From Deltaproteobacteria bacterium (GTDB lineage: Bacteria; Desulfobacterota_D; UBA1144; Nemesobacterales; UBA2774), in NCBI GenBank assembly GCA_040223695.1, contig JAVKFU010000009.1, positions 62,001 through 126,000 on the forward strand: a DNA stretch of 64,000 nt. Reading direction: 5' to 3'. Below are positions 45,772 to 55,035 of the stretch, one piece after another. Numbering within the stretch: position 1 is the first letter of the stretch; each line of letters begins with the position of its first letter. The translations under genes were made by a program, and so were the position numbers. The notes beneath the pieces were generated by a model. It made no database searches, was not told the DNA's origin, and saw only the letters and a program-made list of their open reading frames with translations.

Positions 45772-46776
45772 ATGGGTTTCACTAAGCTTCGTGCCGTTCT
45801 GGCAATCTTTTTCGTAGTTCTTATTCTGGCGGGGGCGGGCCTCCTGGGGGTTTTCTACTATGTAAATAATGTCCCTTCTGTTCGTGAGACCACCGTGATC
45901 GATATATTAAAAGGGGAGGGCCTCAGGAAAATATCTACCAGGCTCGAGGAGGCGGGGCTTATAATTGACGACCGTCTGTTCATCCTCTATGTGGCGAGCA
46001 GGGGGTGGCAGAACAGCTTGAGAGCCGGCGAATATGAGTTTAAAGAAGGCTCGACACTGTCGGAGGTTGCCGAGAAAATCGCAAAGGGGGATGTGTTGAT
46101 TCACAGAGTCACCATCCCGGAGGGCCTGACGGCAAGGGAAATAGCCTATCTCCTGGACGAAAAAAAAGTCCTCGACGGAGGGGAATTTCTCAGGGCGATT
46201 GACAATAATAAAGAGCTCCTCCGCATGCTCCCGGGGAGGCCGCTAACCGGCTTTGAAGGTTATCTCTTCCCGGATACGTATAGATATACGAAGGCTGTTA
46301 CGCCTGAAGAATTTATCCTCATGATGATAAACAGGTTCAATAAGGTCTACGGTTCGCTCACTGATATGAGGGACGGCGTGAATCTCACCGATAACGAGAT
46401 AATTACGCTTGCTTCGATAATCGAGAAGGAAACCGGGGCCGCTTCCGAGCGTCCCCTTATATCGGCCGTTTTCCACAACCGCCTCAGGATGGGAATGAGG
46501 CTTGAGAGCGATCCTACCGTGATATACGGAATGGGAGAGGACTTTGACGGGAACCTTACTAGGCGGGATCTGCGTACGGAGACAAGATATAATACTTACA
46601 TCAACAGCGGCCTCCCGCCCGGCCCAATAGCCAACCCCGGAAAGGATTCTATAATCGCGGCGCTGAATCCCGCGGACGCGGACTATATTTACTTTGTGTC
46701 CAGGGGCGACGGGACGCATAAATTCTCAACTAACTATAGCGACCATCAGAAGGCCGTCTTCGAGTATCAAAAATGA
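45772..46776 (+). CDS. mltG: Endolytic murein transglycosylase MltG
   Basis: Inner-membrane lytic transglycosylase that cuts nascent glycan strands and helps set chain length. 334 aa with one N-terminal helix (about 8-32), a LysM-like subdomain, and the YceG catalytic domain: LASIIEKETGAASERPLIS with catalytic Glu near residue 222, and the motif YNTYINSGLPPGPIANPG. It follows proB by 23 bp and converges on the VWA gene with only 7 bp between. Confidence 0.93.
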   Translation: MGFTKLRAVLAIFFVVLILAGAGLLGVFYYVNNVPSVRETTVIDILKGEGLRKISTRLEEAGLIIDDRLFILYVASRGWQNSLRAGEYEFKEGSTLSEVAEKIAKGDVLIHRVTIPEGLTAREIAYLLDEKKVLDGGEFLRAIDNNKELLRMLPGRPLTGFEGYLFPDTYRYTKAVTPEEFILMMINRFNKVYGSLTDMRDGVNLTDNEIITLASIIEKETGAASERPLISAVFHNRLRMGMRLESDPTVIYGMGEDFDGNLTRRDLRTETRYNTYINSGLPPGPIANPGKDSIIAALNPADADYIYFVSRGDGTHKFSTNYSDHQKAVFEYQK

Positions 46777-46783
46777 CGTCCCT

Positions 46784-47908
46784 CTAGGCGAAAACCTTGC
46801 TGAAAGGATCGACCTGCCCTTTCTCCTCAGACGGGGGAGGCAGTAACTTTTTGTCTCTTCTTTCAATCCTGATGGTTCCGTCTTTTCTCCGTGTCGCTAT
46901 GAACTGGGTGCCGCTGGTTTCCCCGGAAATCTTCTGCAGAATCCTCGGGTAGTTTTTGGAGCCTATGAATATGGAGTGAATGCATACCCCCAGTTTTTTC
47001 GCCCTTATTCTCTCCGTTATCACGTCACAGTCTCCCGAAGTCGGAATTCCGTCGGTGATAAAAAGAATGTGCTTGTTTCTGAGCCCCCTTCCCCTGAACT
47101 CCGTGAGCGCGTCTTTAAGCGCGTCTTCGTAGTTCGTATTACCCGAGCATTCGGTCTTGGACGCGAGCTCCAGCATCCACTGGTAATCCCTGGTGAAGAA
47201 TTTGGAGTTTCTTTTGTACTTATAGGAGCGGTGGTTGAATTCCACGTACCCCACCCGCATTCTCTTGGACCTCGCGAGCTCTATTACACCCCTCACGACC
47301 GAGGAAGACCATTCGCTGTACACTCCCATCATGGAGGTGCTCACGTCCCTCAGTATCGCTATCTCCCCTCCCATCATCTCTTTCTCGCGCTTGTGTACTC
47401 TCGGGAGCGTCGGTGTGGTGTGCTCGCTCCAGAACATCGCCTCGTAAGGATCCACATCTTCGATCTCGTCGAAATAGCTCATTCTCTTCCACTTTCTTGG
47501 TAAGCCTCCGGGATGCGGCGCCCTGAGCGCAATGCTTTTTTGAATATTTCCCTCAAGAACCTTCATGATCACTTTTACGTTATCGGCGGACTCGAGGTTT
47601 CTCTTGCCTCCGATCCAGTAGTCCTCTTCGTCTCCCGGATCGGGGGATTTGCTGGCATATACTTTACTTGTCTGGGGTGGTTTCTGGTCGTCCCTTCTCC
47701 GCCCGTCATCCGAAGCCTGCCCTTCGGGATCAGAAGGAATATTCATGTCCTCCGGCGGAGCCATATCACTTTCCTTCTGGATGTTTTCCTTGAGTTCTTT
47801 TAGGGCCTGGAAGAAGGTCTTGCGGGCTTCTGAAAGCTGGTCCTGATCCTGCTCGGACTCTTTTTTACCCTCGTCATCGGGGACTTCCTGGTTCTGGTCC
47901 CCCAGCAT
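46784..47908 (-). CDS. VWA-domain protein, partner of MoxR ATPase
   Basis: A 374 aa protein. Residues 1-120 are acidic and low complexity; a linker leads to a von Willebrand A domain from about 190, with a complete MIDAS (RDVSTSMMG, DxSxS) and FITDGIPTSGD. It is the metal-binding partner of MoxR AAA+ ATPases. The only start codon is ATG 47908, whose aagga is one base away, too close; the reading frame stays open upstream into the 3' end of the MoxR gene. Initiation by coupling or fusion by frameshifting is possible (see the run at 47966-47976). Confidence 0.83.
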   Translation of the reverse strand: MLGDQNQEVPDDEGKKESEQDQDQLSEARKTFFQALKELKENIQKESDMAPPEDMNIPSDPEGQASDDGRRRDDQKPPQTSKVYASKSPDPGDEEDYWIGGKRNLESADNVKVIMKVLEGNIQKSIALRAPHPGGLPRKWKRMSYFDEIEDVDPYEAMFWSEHTTPTLPRVHKREKEMMGGEIAILRDVSTSMMGVYSEWSSSVVRGVIELARSKRMRVGYVEFNHRSYKYKRNSKFFTRDYQWMLELASKTECSGNTNYEDALKDALTEFRGRGLRNKHILFITDGIPTSGDCDVITERIRAKKLGVCIHSIFIGSKNYPRILQKISGETSGTQFIATRRKDGTIRIERRDKKLLPPPSEEKGQVDPFSKVFA

Positions 47909-47940
47909 ATCCTTGTCAAATTCTGACGACGGTTGTTCTT

Positions 47941-48903
47941 CTAGTTCGCTCCCCCTGTCCCTGTCTTTTTTTTTTTGGTCGTCAGATCCTCCAGAATCTG
48001 GTCCAGCTGGAGGAAAACCTCTTCAGGGACCCGGAAAGCGGTCATGTATTTAAGAGCGTTCAGGTCCTCTATTGTGCAAACATCCCTGTCCTGAAGAAGC
48101 GCGTGCGCTCTCATGATCTTGAGTGATTTTACGAAGAACGTTCTGTCGGAGATAAGTGAGTTGGTCTCGTCGCATCCGTAGTCCTCAATAAGGGTCGCTA
48201 CGAAATTAGCGAGACCTTCCTGAACCTCGCCGGGAATTTCTACTTTACCAAGCCTCGCGTAGTATTTATCGAACACTTCCTTACTTACCCTTACGGGCAC
48301 TTCGTATTCGAACGGTTGGTCCGTGTAGAGCTTGATTACTTCCTTGGCCTCTTCCCACTTCTTGCCGTAGGAGAGGCCCTGTGATTTGATCTGGAGGACA
48401 AACCTGTCCAGGTTCGCGGGGTCGAGCGGCTCGTTATAGTACTCGTCAGCCGTAGGATTGCTGGTAGCTATTGCGGTTAAAAGGGGTATTTGTTCGTCAA
48501 AAAATTTCCTTTCGTTAAGTATTCTGAGTAGTATGTTAAGCGATTCTCCGGGGGCTCTCGATATATCGTCCAATAGGCAGACCTCGGCGGTCAATATCCC
48601 GCCTTTGACTACTTTTTGCTTAATCACTTCCCCGGTTTCCGTTAAATCCTTTGATATAACCAGGTCTCCTACTAATTCAGATAGTCTCGTATCTCTATGG
48701 AGCTGATAGAAAAAGAAATTAAGCTGTGCGGCTCCTGATATGATTTCAGCAAGCATGGTTTTCGCCGTTCCGGGAGGGCCTTCGACATATATGTGCTCTC
48801 TTGCAATTACTCCGAGAAGCAACGACATTTTTACTTCATCATGGCCGATAACCAGCTTATCCATTTCTTCTCTAAGCGCTACGAATGGATTTTGTGATGT
48901 CAT
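47941..48903 (-). CDS. MoxR-family AAA+ ATPase
   Basis: A 320 aa ATPase that with its VWA partner probably acts as a chaperone or metal-insertion machine. Walker A is GPPGTAKT (about residues 42-49). Walker B reads CLLDDISRAP, with Asp where most MoxR proteins have Glu, which might slow hydrolysis. Sensor 1 is IATSNPT, and the arginine finger is in LDRF. The C-terminal lid domain ends in a Lys/Gly tail produced by the A11 run. ggagg lies 12 bases before the ATG. Confidence 0.9.
   Translation of the reverse strand: MTSQNPFVALREEMDKLVIGHDEVKMSLLLGVIAREHIYVEGPPGTAKTMLAEIISGAAQLNFFFYQLHRDTRLSELVGDLVISKDLTETGEVIKQKVVKGGILTAEVCLLDDISRAPGESLNILLRILNERKFFDEQIPLLTAIATSNPTADEYYNEPLDPANLDRFVLQIKSQGLSYGKKWEEAKEVIKLYTDQPFEYEVPVRVSKEVFDKYYARLGKVEIPGEVQEGLANFVATLIEDYGCDETNSLISDRTFFVKSLKIMRAHALLQDRDVCTIEDLNALKYMTAFRVPEEVFLQLDQILEDLTTKKKKTGTGGAN
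47966..47976 (-). other. A11 run forming an A AAA AAG slippery site
   Basis: Eleven A residues on the coding strand near the 3' end of the MoxR gene, read as AAA AAA AAA AAG. A -1 shift here gives GAC AGG GAC AGG and continues without stop through 19 codons into the VWA start at 47908, making a MoxR-VWA fusion. Transcriptional slippage or an assembly error at the homopolymer are alternatives. Confidence 0.5.
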
Positions 48904-49105
48904 TCTTGGATTTTGCCTCCGTATATTTCCTTACGATATAGACTAATTGTACATAAGGGGGTTTTCTTTTGCAATAACAATACCGCCCGGGCAATGTAAA
49001 GCGGCCGGGAATATAAATTACCTCAATATCCGTTTTACGCCTTTACTATAAGTATTTAAATATGATAAATTTGTACTCTTCAGGATCGGTACTCGGTGCT
49101 AATTC

Positions 49106-50476
49106 ATGCAGACGGAAATCACGCAATATCTTTCGTACCTGAGCGGAGTAGTGTGGGGCATCCCGCTGATAGCGCTCCTTCTCGGCACAGGCGTCTATCT
49201 CACGATAATGCTCAGGGGAATACAGTTCCGCGCCCTAATCCCGGCATTAAAGCTCGCCCTTGTCGACAGAGACGCGGACCGCGAGGAGCAGGGCGATATA
49301 TCCCACTTCCAGGCTTTGATGACCGCGCTCTCGGCAACCGTCGGCGTAGGTAATATAGCTGGTGTGGCAACCGCGATCGCCGTGGGCGGGCCGGGCGCGC
49401 TTTTCTGGATGTGGGTGACGGGGCTTGTGGGAATGGCGACCAAATACTCCGAAGCCGTGCTTGCCGTCAAGTACAGGGAAGTGGACAAATTCGGGACCAT
49501 GAGCGGCGGGCCCATGTATTACATTTCAAAAGGTCTCGGGCTTAAATGGCTCGGCATGCTGTTTGCCATATTCGCGGCCATAGCCGCCTTCGGTATCGGC
49601 AATATGGTTCAGTCCAATTCCGTGGCGGACGCCCTTCAAAGCGCTTTCGGCCTGCCGGTATGGATTACCGGTATCGTTCTTTGCGCGGCGACGGGGCTCG
49701 TCATCCTGGGCGGCATAAAAAGTATAGCGAGAACGACAAGCGCGATTGTCCCTTTCATGATAGTTTTCTATCTTATAGGGGCCTTACTGACTCTCGCGGT
49801 TTACTGGAAGAGTATCCCTGAGGCTTTTTACCTGATTTTTTACCATGCTTTTACCCCTACCGCGGCAGCGGGTGGTTTTATAGGGGCCACCCTGGGCCAG
49901 ACGCTGCGAATGGGGGTGGCACGGGGTATATTCTCAAACGAATCCGGGCTTGGGAGCTCTCCGATAGCAGCGGCAGCTGCCCGGACCAAAAACCCGGTCG
50001 GGCAGGCACTCGTCTCGATGACCCAGACGTTTATAGACACGATTGTCATATGCACGATCACGGGTGTGGTTATCATAGCGAGCGGATTGTGGACAGACGG
50101 CGAGACGGGAGCCGCGCTCTCGGCGCTGGCTTTTGAAAGCGCCATACCCGGGCAGGTCGGCGCCGATGTGGTCGCTATAAGTCTCGCGTTCTTCGCCTAC
50201 TCGACGCTGCTCGGATGGAGCTATTACGGGGAGAAAGCGATAGAGTATATTTTTAAAGAGGGAGCCGTAAAGCCCTACAGGCTGGTATTCACACTCGTTG
50301 TTTTTGTCGGCGCCGTCGTCAAGCTCGATCTTGTCTGGACATTCGCGGACATTATGAACGGACTCATGGCGCTCCCTAATTTGATCGGTCTATTGGGGCT
50401 TTCGAGGATAGTCGTTGACGAAACCAAAAAGTATCTGCATATCGAGGTCGCAAGAGAAAAATATGTGTCGCGATAA
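49106..50476 (+). CDS. Alanine/glycine:cation symporter (AGCS family)
   Basis: Inner-membrane secondary transporter of 456 aa with about 11 hydrophobic segments, taking up alanine or glycine with sodium or protons. Family signatures are [20 protein letters not shown] near residue 85, [11 protein letters not shown] near 131 and [19 protein letters not shown] near 270. The start has no strong ribosome site. It is divergent from the MoxR gene across 200 bp, which contain nothing further that I can identify. Confidence 0.93.
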   Translation: MQTEITQYLSYLSGVVWGIPLIALLLGTGVYLTIMLRGIQFRALIPALKLALVDRDADREEQGDISHFQALMTALSATVGVGNIAGVATAIAVGGPGALFWMWVTGLVGMATKYSEAVLAVKYREVDKFGTMSGGPMYYISKGLGLKWLGMLFAIFAAIAAFGIGNMVQSNSVADALQSAFGLPVWITGIVLCAATGLVILGGIKSIARTTSAIVPFMIVFYLIGALLTLAVYWKSIPEAFYLIFYHAFTPTAAAGGFIGATLGQTLRMGVARGIFSNESGLGSSPIAAAAARTKNPVGQALVSMTQTFIDTIVICTITGVVIIASGLWTDGETGAALSALAFESAIPGQVGADVVAISLAFFAYSTLLGWSYYGEKAIEYIFKEGAVKPYRLVFTLVVFVGAVVKLDLVWTFADIMNGLMALPNLIGLLGLSRIVVDETKKYLHIEVAREKYVSR

Positions 50477-50593
50477 ATGCGCGAAGCGTTATTTATGTCC
50501 TTGAATCAGGGATGAACATAATATAGTTTAACGATCTAATTATCCTCCTTCGCATACAGGTGATTTTTTGGCTACAATATATTCAAGCAAATC

Positions 50594-51028
50594 ATGATAA
50601 GGGTTACATGCAGCTTAGTATTTACCGCGGCGCTAATCATCATGACGCCGTTCGTAGCCGCCTCAGTGGAATGGAAGCTGCTCGGATACGGAACTCTGGA
50701 CGACTCCGCCAGGTTCGATGTTTTTGTCGATACTGAAACTATCAGGGATCTTAACGGTAATATAAGGTTCTGGGAGGGGCATGTGTTTTATTCAGAGCAG
50801 CCTCTTCCTTCAGGCGGCTCTTACCTCCGGGTTTCCATATTAAGGATTGTTCATTGCGGGGAAAAGAGCGACTCCGATCTCGAGGCGGTGTTTTACGGTT
50901 CCGACGGTTCGGTTGTCGACAGGTTCGCCGCTCGCGGGGCGGGAGGGCTCAAGCCCGTCGATGCAGGCACCATAAGGGGCGCGGTGTTGGAATTTGTTTG
51001 CGATTACCAGAGAGATGGAGGCATGTAG
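50594..51028 (+). CDS. Exported protein, surface-adhesin-E-like
   Basis: A 144 aa protein with a signal peptide (1-23, ending VAAS). The mature part follows the pattern of the surface-adhesin E-like domain: W-x-x-(L/Y)G...., (F/Y)DxxTI near residue 45, and two cysteines about 60 residues apart (HCGE and FVCDYQ). The following gene encodes a homologous protein, so the two are tandem duplicates. The 117-bp gap upstream may hold its promoter. Function in this organism is unknown. Confidence 0.62.
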   Translation: MIRVTCSLVFTAALIIMTPFVAASVEWKLLGYGTLDDSARFDVFVDTETIRDLNGNIRFWEGHVFYSEQPLPSGGSYLRVSILRIVHCGEKSDSDLEAVFYGSDGSVVDRFAARGAGGLKPVDAGTIRGAVLEFVCDYQRDGGM

Positions 51029-51033
51029 ATAAT

Positions 51034-51465
51034 ATGATAGCGAAGAAGTTTTCCGTATTTGCTTTGATTCTCCTTACATTAACAGTGTTTTTCTTCTCCT
51101 GCGGGAGCGATAATAAAACAGATGAAAGATGGAAATATGTGGGGGGGATAAAAGGCGAAAAGGAGCAGACTATATCCGTTTACATGGATATGTCCAATAT
51201 AGAGATTGACGATAATAAAAGAAAGTTCTGGATAAAATACATGGACTTCAAGAAAGACGGCAGCGCGGAGCAGTATATTCGCCAGACAGGCTACTGGGAA
51301 GTGGACTGCTTTGACAGGAACCTGTTTCGGCTGGGCGAGGAATACTACGGCCCTGACAATCAGCTTCTGGGAAGATCCGAAGAAAGGGTGAAGGAGGAAT
51401 CCGCTTCATCCGAGTCTCTTGGGGCAAAAATGGCGGACGTAGCCTGCAGGTACGCTGGTAGATAA
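51034..51465 (+). CDS. Lipoprotein, surface-adhesin-E-like paralogue
   Basis: A 143 aa predicted lipoprotein with lipobox FFSC (Cys at 23). The mature domain parallels the preceding protein: WKYVGG matches WKLLGY, YMDMSNIEIDDNKRKFW matches FVDTETIRDLNGNIRFW, and the cysteines in EVDCFD and DVACRY match HCGE and FVCDY. ATG 51034 is taken because it gives a complete lipoprotein signal; longer frames upstream overlap the previous gene. The pair may form a disulfide each. Confidence 0.65.
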   Translation: MIAKKFSVFALILLTLTVFFFSCGSDNKTDERWKYVGGIKGEKEQTISVYMDMSNIEIDDNKRKFWIKYMDFKKDGSAEQYIRQTGYWEVDCFDRNLFRLGEEYYGPDNQLLGRSEERVKEESASSESLGAKMADVACRYAGR

Positions 51466-51511
51466 CCGTTCCGCGCAAAATCGCGATACCTGGTCGGGCC
51501 CCAAACCGGCG

Positions 51512-51820
51512 TCAGTGTACTATGTCGTTCGGGATTAGCACCATCTCCCAGAGAGAAAACATAACTTCTTCTTTTTCATTTAACTCCATGGTCTTTCCCG
51601 CGAGCATATCTTTCGCGTATTTATTGGCAAATTCATTTAGATCGCTTATAGTTACGTTAATCTCTTCTTTGTTGTCGGGTAAAATAACGCGGTACCCGTT
51701 CTCCGTCTGAATTGCAGTGAATTTGTTTAGTTCTCTATCCATAGTTTCGACTCCTTTTTTTACAGTCTCAATATAATCACCGGAATCGTCTTTTAAAGGG
51801 GGGAATTTTATAACGCTCAT
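51512..51820 (-). CDS. Hypothetical protein, 102 aa
   Basis: A small cytoplasmic, acidic protein that I do not recognise. It is probably alpha-beta, with AIQTENGYRVILPDNKEEI as a hairpin and a C-terminal helix. No cysteine or metal motif is seen. gagggt precedes the ATG. It lies 62 bp downstream of the phosphatase gene on the same strand, so it may be in its transcript. Confidence 0.55.
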   Translation of the reverse strand: MSVIKFPPLKDDSGDYIETVKKGVETMDRELNKFTAIQTENGYRVILPDNKEEINVTISDLNEFANKYAKDMLAGKTMELNEKEEVMFSLWEMVLIPNDIVH

Positions 51821-51882
51821 TTACCCTCTTTATCGTTATCGTATTCGGATTTGGTTACATAGTCCCGCCTTGCTCAGGCTTG

Positions 51883-52701
51883 TCACAGCAATTTAATACT
51901 TAGTTTTCCGTTTGTCGCCAGAAGGTCGAATCTTCGGTTCTGTTTAAATTCCTTCCACTCGTAGGGAGTCCCGTCAAAGTGAAGAATATCGCCTCCCGCT
52001 TCTGTGACAAAGAGAACGCCGGCTGCGATATCCCAGAGGGAAATCTTTGTAGTCATATAGCTCTCGGCTCTCCCCATTCCCACTGAGGCGAGCTCGAGCG
52101 CGGCGGATCCCAGTTTTTTCGTGTCCCTGAGCTGAAGATAGTATTTGCCGAGCAGCTTTAGGGACTCCTTCTTGTTTTTGACTCCTCCCTCGCAGTAGAC
52201 CCCGTAAGCGCTGCTTGCCCTGCTCACATCCGATACCCCCGCCTTTTCGGTTTTTTTTCTGAGCAGGTCGTAATGATAAGCCCCGTAGTTTCTTACAGCT
52301 ACGAACCTTTCATGCATCATTGGAGCTTCTATGACCGCCAAAACAGGCTCACCACTTTTCCAGAGGGCAACGGAGACCGCGAACATCGGGTTCTGGTCGG
52401 CAAAATTGCTCGTTCCGTCAAGGGGGTCGATTATCCAGAGGTAATCGGAGCCTTTATCTATAAAGCCCGTTTCCTCGGTGACGTAGGAGTGTGTCCCGAA
52501 GTATTTTTCTATCGAGTCTCTGATAATCCTGTCTGCCACCAGATCGTATGCGCTCTTTACTTCTTTTACGGTGCCGCGCTCCACCGGGTCCTCCTTTCTG
52601 AAGCTTTCTATGAGTTTCTTTCCCGCTCTGCCCGTAATCTCCATTGTCCGCTTTAGCGCCTTTCTCTCTTCGGCGGGTAATTTCAAAAGTGGGTCTTTCA
52701 T
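51883..52701 (-). CDS. Inositol-monophosphatase-family phosphatase
   Basis: A 272 aa magnesium-dependent, lithium-sensitive-type phosphatase. Metal ligands are seen in VTEETGF, IDPLDGTSNF near residue 93-102, and the C-terminal motif LWDIAAGVLFVTEAGG near 225. It may act on inositol phosphate, histidinol phosphate or PAP; the sequence alone does not decide between SuhB-, HisN- and CysQ-like roles. gggggaac precedes the ATG. Confidence 0.87.
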   Translation of the reverse strand: MKDPLLKLPAEERKALKRTMEITGRAGKKLIESFRKEDPVERGTVKEVKSAYDLVADRIIRDSIEKYFGTHSYVTEETGFIDKGSDYLWIIDPLDGTSNFADQNPMFAVSVALWKSGEPVLAVIEAPMMHERFVAVRNYGAYHYDLLRKKTEKAGVSDVSRASSAYGVYCEGGVKNKKESLKLLGKYYLQLRDTKKLGSAALELASVGMGRAESYMTTKISLWDIAAGVLFVTEAGGDILHFDGTPYEWKEFKQNRRFDLLATNGKLSIKLL

Positions 52702-52776
52702 AATGTTCCCCCTCGATATGATTTTTTCCGCACCCGGAATGATGTAGAATAAATAATATACGATCAGGGGGGAGAT

Positions 52777-53055
52777 ATGAGCGGGCCTTACCTAGAGGGA
52801 GAAAGGGCTTTGGAAAGGCTTGGCGATTTGACCGAGCTTATTTGCAGGGTTGCCGAAAAGAAGGGGCTTGACCGTGAGAACAGAGCCCTTATGGATGAAA
52901 TTATAGGTGAGATGGGCGAGGCGCTTACGGAAAGGGATCTCGTGAGGGCCAAGAAGCTCGTTACCCGCCTTCTTTCCGAGGTTCTCGGATACGACACGAG
53001 CAGAGCCGGGTTCGTCATGAACAATCATCTCAATAAAAATGCCGGGTGGGACTGA
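52777..53055 (+). CDS. Hypothetical protein, 92 aa
   Basis: A small helical, charged cytoplasmic protein without known motif (RALMDEIIGEMGEAL, then RAKKLVTRLLSEVLGYD). ggggggag lies 3 bases before the ATG. It is divergent from the phosphatase gene with 75 bp between. The gap 53056-53281 after it shows no gene. Confidence 0.55.
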   Translation: MSGPYLEGERALERLGDLTELICRVAEKKGLDRENRALMDEIIGEMGEALTERDLVRAKKLVTRLLSEVLGYDTSRAGFVMNNHLNKNAGWD

Positions 53056-53281
53056 AGCGCCTGATTTTTTAGCTCCCTCTGTATTCAATCACACGTTGTA
53101 AATTTTTGTCATACGCAGATTAGGGAAGCCTCTCTCCCTGATTGGATATTATCACCATAGTTATCTTTATTCATCTCCAGGATGCATCTCAGCTGGAAAG
53201 AGCATATTACAAGAATTACGCTTAACTTTTAAATGGCGCTTGACGAAAGCGGAGCGGTATAAGTCTTCTCCAATATCTATA

Positions 53282-53310
53282 TTGATATAAAAAGTTAATT
53301 ATGCTATTAT
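53282..53310 (+). promoter_or_regulatory. Extended -10 promoter of the IPTL-CTERM gene
   Basis: TTGATA (53282-53287), 17-bp spacer ending TGC, TATTAT (53305-53310), 41 bp before ATG 53352. The TG makes it an extended -10 promoter. It shows that the upstream in-frame ATG at 53322 or earlier is not the likely start. Confidence 0.68.
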
Positions 53311-53351
53311 GGACAATATTTACGCATACTTTTACTTTAGGGAGCACTGAT

Positions 53352-54203
53352 ATGGTTAAACTCTCTGATAAAATTTATATTCAATTCCAAAAAGTGATGT
53401 TATTGTTGTTGCTATTTTCTGTGACAGTTGTGCCTCTAGCTCAAGGCCAGACAATTTTTGGTTCAGACCTTGATACTGATAATCTCCTCGACATCAGCAC
53501 GTTATCAGGGGCTGGTGCTATTGTAGGCAGCTTTGGGTTTGAAATCGTAGAAGGACTCGCTTGTGATATTGATACAATTACCCTGTATGGTGTTGATTTC
53601 GCAACGGATCAGCTTATAACGATCAACACGGATACAGGAGCGGGTACGGCAGTCGGTGCCATAGGCTTTACCAACGTATTCGGTTTGGCATTCGATCCTG
53701 ATAGAAACATTCTTTATGGTTCGGAAATTGTCAATGACCAGCTATTAATAATCAACACGGATACAGGGGCGGGCATTATTGTCGGAGCAATAGGGTTTGG
53801 AAATGTACGCGCGCTTGCGTTTGATAGCATCACTAATACCCTTTATGGTGTAGATTTGTCCACAGATCAACTCATTACGATCAACACGAATACAGGAGCG
53901 GGTACGGCAGTCGGTGCCATAGGTTTCGATGAGGTAGCCGGATTGACTTTTGATGCCGAAACAAACACCCTGTACGGTTCTGATAATGACACAGACCAAT
54001 TAATAAGCATCAACACCGATACCGGCGAAGGTACCGTAATAGGTGAGATAGGATTTGAAGTCGTCAATGCACTAGCCTCCTGCAATCCTCGAATTATTAG
54101 TACTAATATCCCATCCCTTTCCGAGTGGGGCCTTGCAGTCATGACGGTTGTATTGGGGATAATAGGTATACTGGCTTTACGAGGAAGAAAGACAATAGCT
54201 TGA
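53352..54203 (+). CDS. Secreted 43-residue-repeat protein with IPTL-CTERM sorting signal
   Basis: A 283 aa exported protein. Signal peptide 1-32 (ends AQGQ). Five tandem units of about 43 aa follow, each with LYGxD...TDQLITINTDTG...GAIGF...(G/A)LAFD, probably a beta-propeller. The C-terminus IPSLSEWGLAVMTV is an IPTL-CTERM tag: motif, membrane helix, then RGRK. Such proteins are processed by exosortases, none of which is in the window. Two repeat units are nearly identical in DNA (about 50 bp at 53619 and 53877). ggag lies 8 bases before the ATG. Confidence 0.82.
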   Translation: MVKLSDKIYIQFQKVMLLLLLFSVTVVPLAQGQTIFGSDLDTDNLLDISTLSGAGAIVGSFGFEIVEGLACDIDTITLYGVDFATDQLITINTDTGAGTAVGAIGFTNVFGLAFDPDRNILYGSEIVNDQLLIINTDTGAGIIVGAIGFGNVRALAFDSITNTLYGVDLSTDQLITINTNTGAGTAVGAIGFDEVAGLTFDAETNTLYGSDNDTDQLISINTDTGEGTVIGEIGFEVVNALASCNPRIISTNIPSLSEWGLAVMTVVLGIIGILALRGRKTIA

Positions 54204-54278
54204 TCAGAACCCGAACTTAGCGGAAACAGTGCGAATTTAATACATAAAGAGGCGCGGTGTAATTGTCAATACGAACAG

Positions 54279-54848
54279 CTATTTCTCAGGAGAATTCTGT
54301 TCACTTATTATTCGGTCTGTGGCTCCTGTAAGATCTCTTTCGACGAAATCCGCGTGCAGCGAGCGCTCGTCGGAGCCGGTCAGTACCTGAACGGTCCTGA
54401 GGCCCGCGTTTTTACCCGCCGCCATATCGACATCGGAATCACCTACCATCCAGGAAAGAGACGTATTTATCTCATAGGAACCGCGGATGAGGTCGATCAT
54501 GCCGGTTTTGGGTTTTCTGCAGTCGCATACAACATTGTAAGGGTATAGCGTCCCGCGGGGATTGTGCGGGCAGTACTCGTATTTCGTTATGTAAACGCCG
54601 TTATACTTCAGTATTAAATCGAGACAGTGATGAAGCTCCTCGACATCATTTTCCGTTAGATGCCCTTTTGCTATTCTCCCCTGGTTGGTTACGACGAAGA
54701 GATGAAAGTTATTATTCGACAATTCCCTGAGCGCTGTAATGTAGTCTTCGGGGATATAGAAGTCCTCCACCCTGTAGATATATTTCTCTCCCCCGTGAGG
54801 GAGCAGTATGGTTTTGTCTCTGTCCAGAAATACGGCTTTAGAACTCAT
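54279..54848 (-). CDS. HAD phosphatase, heptose bisphosphatase / histidinol-phosphatase type
   Basis: A 189 aa HAD-IIIA enzyme. The nucleophile motif is FLDRDKT (Asp9, Asp11), the second motif VVTNQGRIAKG near 53, the zinc loop Cys-x-His...Cys-x-Cys near 104-121 (CPHNPRG then CDCRKPK), and GDSDVDMAAGKNAG near 147. The zinc loop places it with GmhB, which makes ADP-heptose precursor for lipopolysaccharide; histidinol phosphatase cannot be ruled out. No heptose gene lies next to it. Confidence 0.82.
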   Translation of the reverse strand: MSSKAVFLDRDKTILLPHGGEKYIYRVEDFYIPEDYITALRELSNNNFHLFVVTNQGRIAKGHLTENDVEELHHCLDLILKYNGVYITKYEYCPHNPRGTLYPYNVVCDCRKPKTGMIDLIRGSYEINTSLSWMVGDSDVDMAAGKNAGLRTVQVLTGSDERSLHADFVERDLTGATDRIISEQNSPEK

Positions 54849-55035
54849 TCGCGCACCTGTTTGGATTCGGAAAGTTAAACTCTAACCCAAAAGGAGGGTC
54901 AGGCCAACACCTGCGCCTGAGATAAGGAAGCTTCTAATCCTGTATTTGGCGTATGAATAATACGGCTTTATTCAGAGTGGTTTTGATCGGGGTTGTCCGG
55001 TTTGTTCGTGTTCCGTGCAATGTGCCGGGAAGTTT

